Shown: piece by piece, positions 5,801 to 6,221 of the stretch | Layout of the letters: each line of letters begins with the position of its first letter | How positions within the stretch are numbered: position 1 is the stretch's first letter | Source of the DNA: JAZDLC01 sp043802345 | GTDB lineage: Bacteria > Planctomycetota > B15-G4 > JADJEK01 | Assembly (NCBI GenBank): GCA_043802345.1 | Contig: JAZDLC010000190.1 | Span: forward strand, 1-6,221 | Length of the DNA: 6,221 nucleotides | Direction of reading: 5' to 3' | Position numbers and translations under genes: made by a program | Notes under the pieces: generated by a model | Seen by the model: the letters and a program-made list of their open reading frames with translations, nothing else | What the model was told of the DNA's origin: nothing | Database searches by the model: none

Positions 5801-6221
5801 TCAAGCCCTCGCCAGCACCAGGACCGAGTTATTGCCACCGAACGCCAGCGAGTTGGAAAGCGCGATCCCTCCCTCGAGCGACGTGACCTCGCGGGTCGGC
5901 GCAATGCCGCAGTCTGGATCCAGCTCCTCGAACCCGGCCGTGGCAGGCGCCACGCCATCCTGCAGGGCTTTCAAGGTGAAGATCGCCTCCAGCGCGCCCG
6001 CGGCGCCGAGTGTATGGCCGGTATACGCCTTGGTGGCGACCACCGGGATCTTCCGACCCAGCATCCGTCCGAGGACCCGACCTTCCACCTGGTCGTTGTC
6101 CCGCGTGGAAGTGCCATGAGCATTCACCAGCCGCACGTCGCCAAGCTCGCGGCCGGCAACCTCGAGGGCCCTCGTGATGGCACGCTCCAGCCCCTTCCCC
6201 TCCGGGTGCGGCGCGGTGACA
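5801..6221 (-). CDS. Beta-ketoacyl-ACP synthase (FabF/ApeO-like), N-terminus outside the window
   Basis: The C-terminal 139 residues of a condensing enzyme that extends a carrier-protein-bound acyl chain by decarboxylative Claisen condensation. The frame is open from the right edge to TGA 5803-5801. Motifs present: a TAPHPEGKG segment near the edge; NAHGTSTRDND with catalytic His at 6118-6116; KAYTGHTLGAAG with Lys at 6031-6029 and the second catalytic His at 6016-6014; and the terminal NSLAFGGNNS glycine loop at 5854-5825. These are the full set of C-terminal KS catalytic residues. The nucleophilic Cys lies in the missing half. It sits immediately upstream of the inactive KS-beta, so the likely role is the active partner of a KS/chain-length-factor pair (ApeO-like). 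A stand-alone FabF-type elongation enzyme is possible but less likely given the neighbour. Confidence 0.93.
   Translation of the reverse strand, partial: VTAPHPEGKGLERAITRALEVAGRELGDVRLVNAHGTSTRDNDQVEGRVLGRMLGRKIPVVATKAYTGHTLGAAGALEAIFTLKALQDGVAPATAGFEELDPDCGIAPTREVTSLEGGIALSNSLAFGGNNSVLVLARA
5806..5810 (-). promoter_or_regulatory. Ribosome binding site for the GTG-started KS-beta
   Basis: GAGGG lies within the last codons of the upstream KS gene, 8 nt before GTG 5797. It supports the GTG start and tight translational coupling of the two ketosynthase subunits. Confidence 0.55.

Overview
The window reads as part of a chromosome from a GC-rich, diderm (Gram-negative) bacterium. This rests on strong G/C bias at third codon positions, two lipoprotein signal peptides, a LolA-family periplasmic carrier and an RND/MMPL-type exporter. 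The phylum cannot be fixed from this sequence.

Layout, read on the minus strand from the right edge leftwards: (1) the C-terminal third of a beta-ketoacyl-ACP synthase (KS) with its catalytic histidines and lysine intact, entering from the right edge; (2) 3 nt later, a GTG-started KS-like protein that has lost the active-site Cys and one catalytic His, i.e. a chain-length-factor (KS-beta) type partner; (3) 20 nt later, a LolA-family carrier. A perfect 10-bp inverted repeat then separates this operon from a convergent plus-strand gene for a lipoprotein with beta-propeller-like repeats (3026-4066). That gene is divergent, across a 162-nt spacer, from a second minus-strand unit: (4) a lipoprotein resembling the DUF3261 family, overlapped at its stop codon by (5) a TTG-started MMPL/RND exporter running off the left edge.

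The set KS + KS-beta + LolA + DUF3261-like lipoprotein + MMPL exporter is the combination found in aryl-polyene (APE) and related polyene/lipid clusters of Gram-negative bacteria. There the KS pair builds an acyl or polyene chain, and the LolA, lipoprotein and MMPL proteins are thought to move the lipid-like product to the outer membrane. The pathway call is inference from gene content. The genes that would settle it (acyl carrier proteins, aryl-CoA/ACP ligase, ketoreductase, dehydratases, acyltransferases) would lie outside the window.

The most unusual points are the opposite-strand propeller lipoprotein gene splitting the export part of the cluster, the catalytically dead KS-beta, and the hairpin that contains the LolA stop codon. 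Nothing here supports an RNA gene, CRISPR array, insertion sequence or attachment site. No stretch longer than about 165 bases is without a gene.
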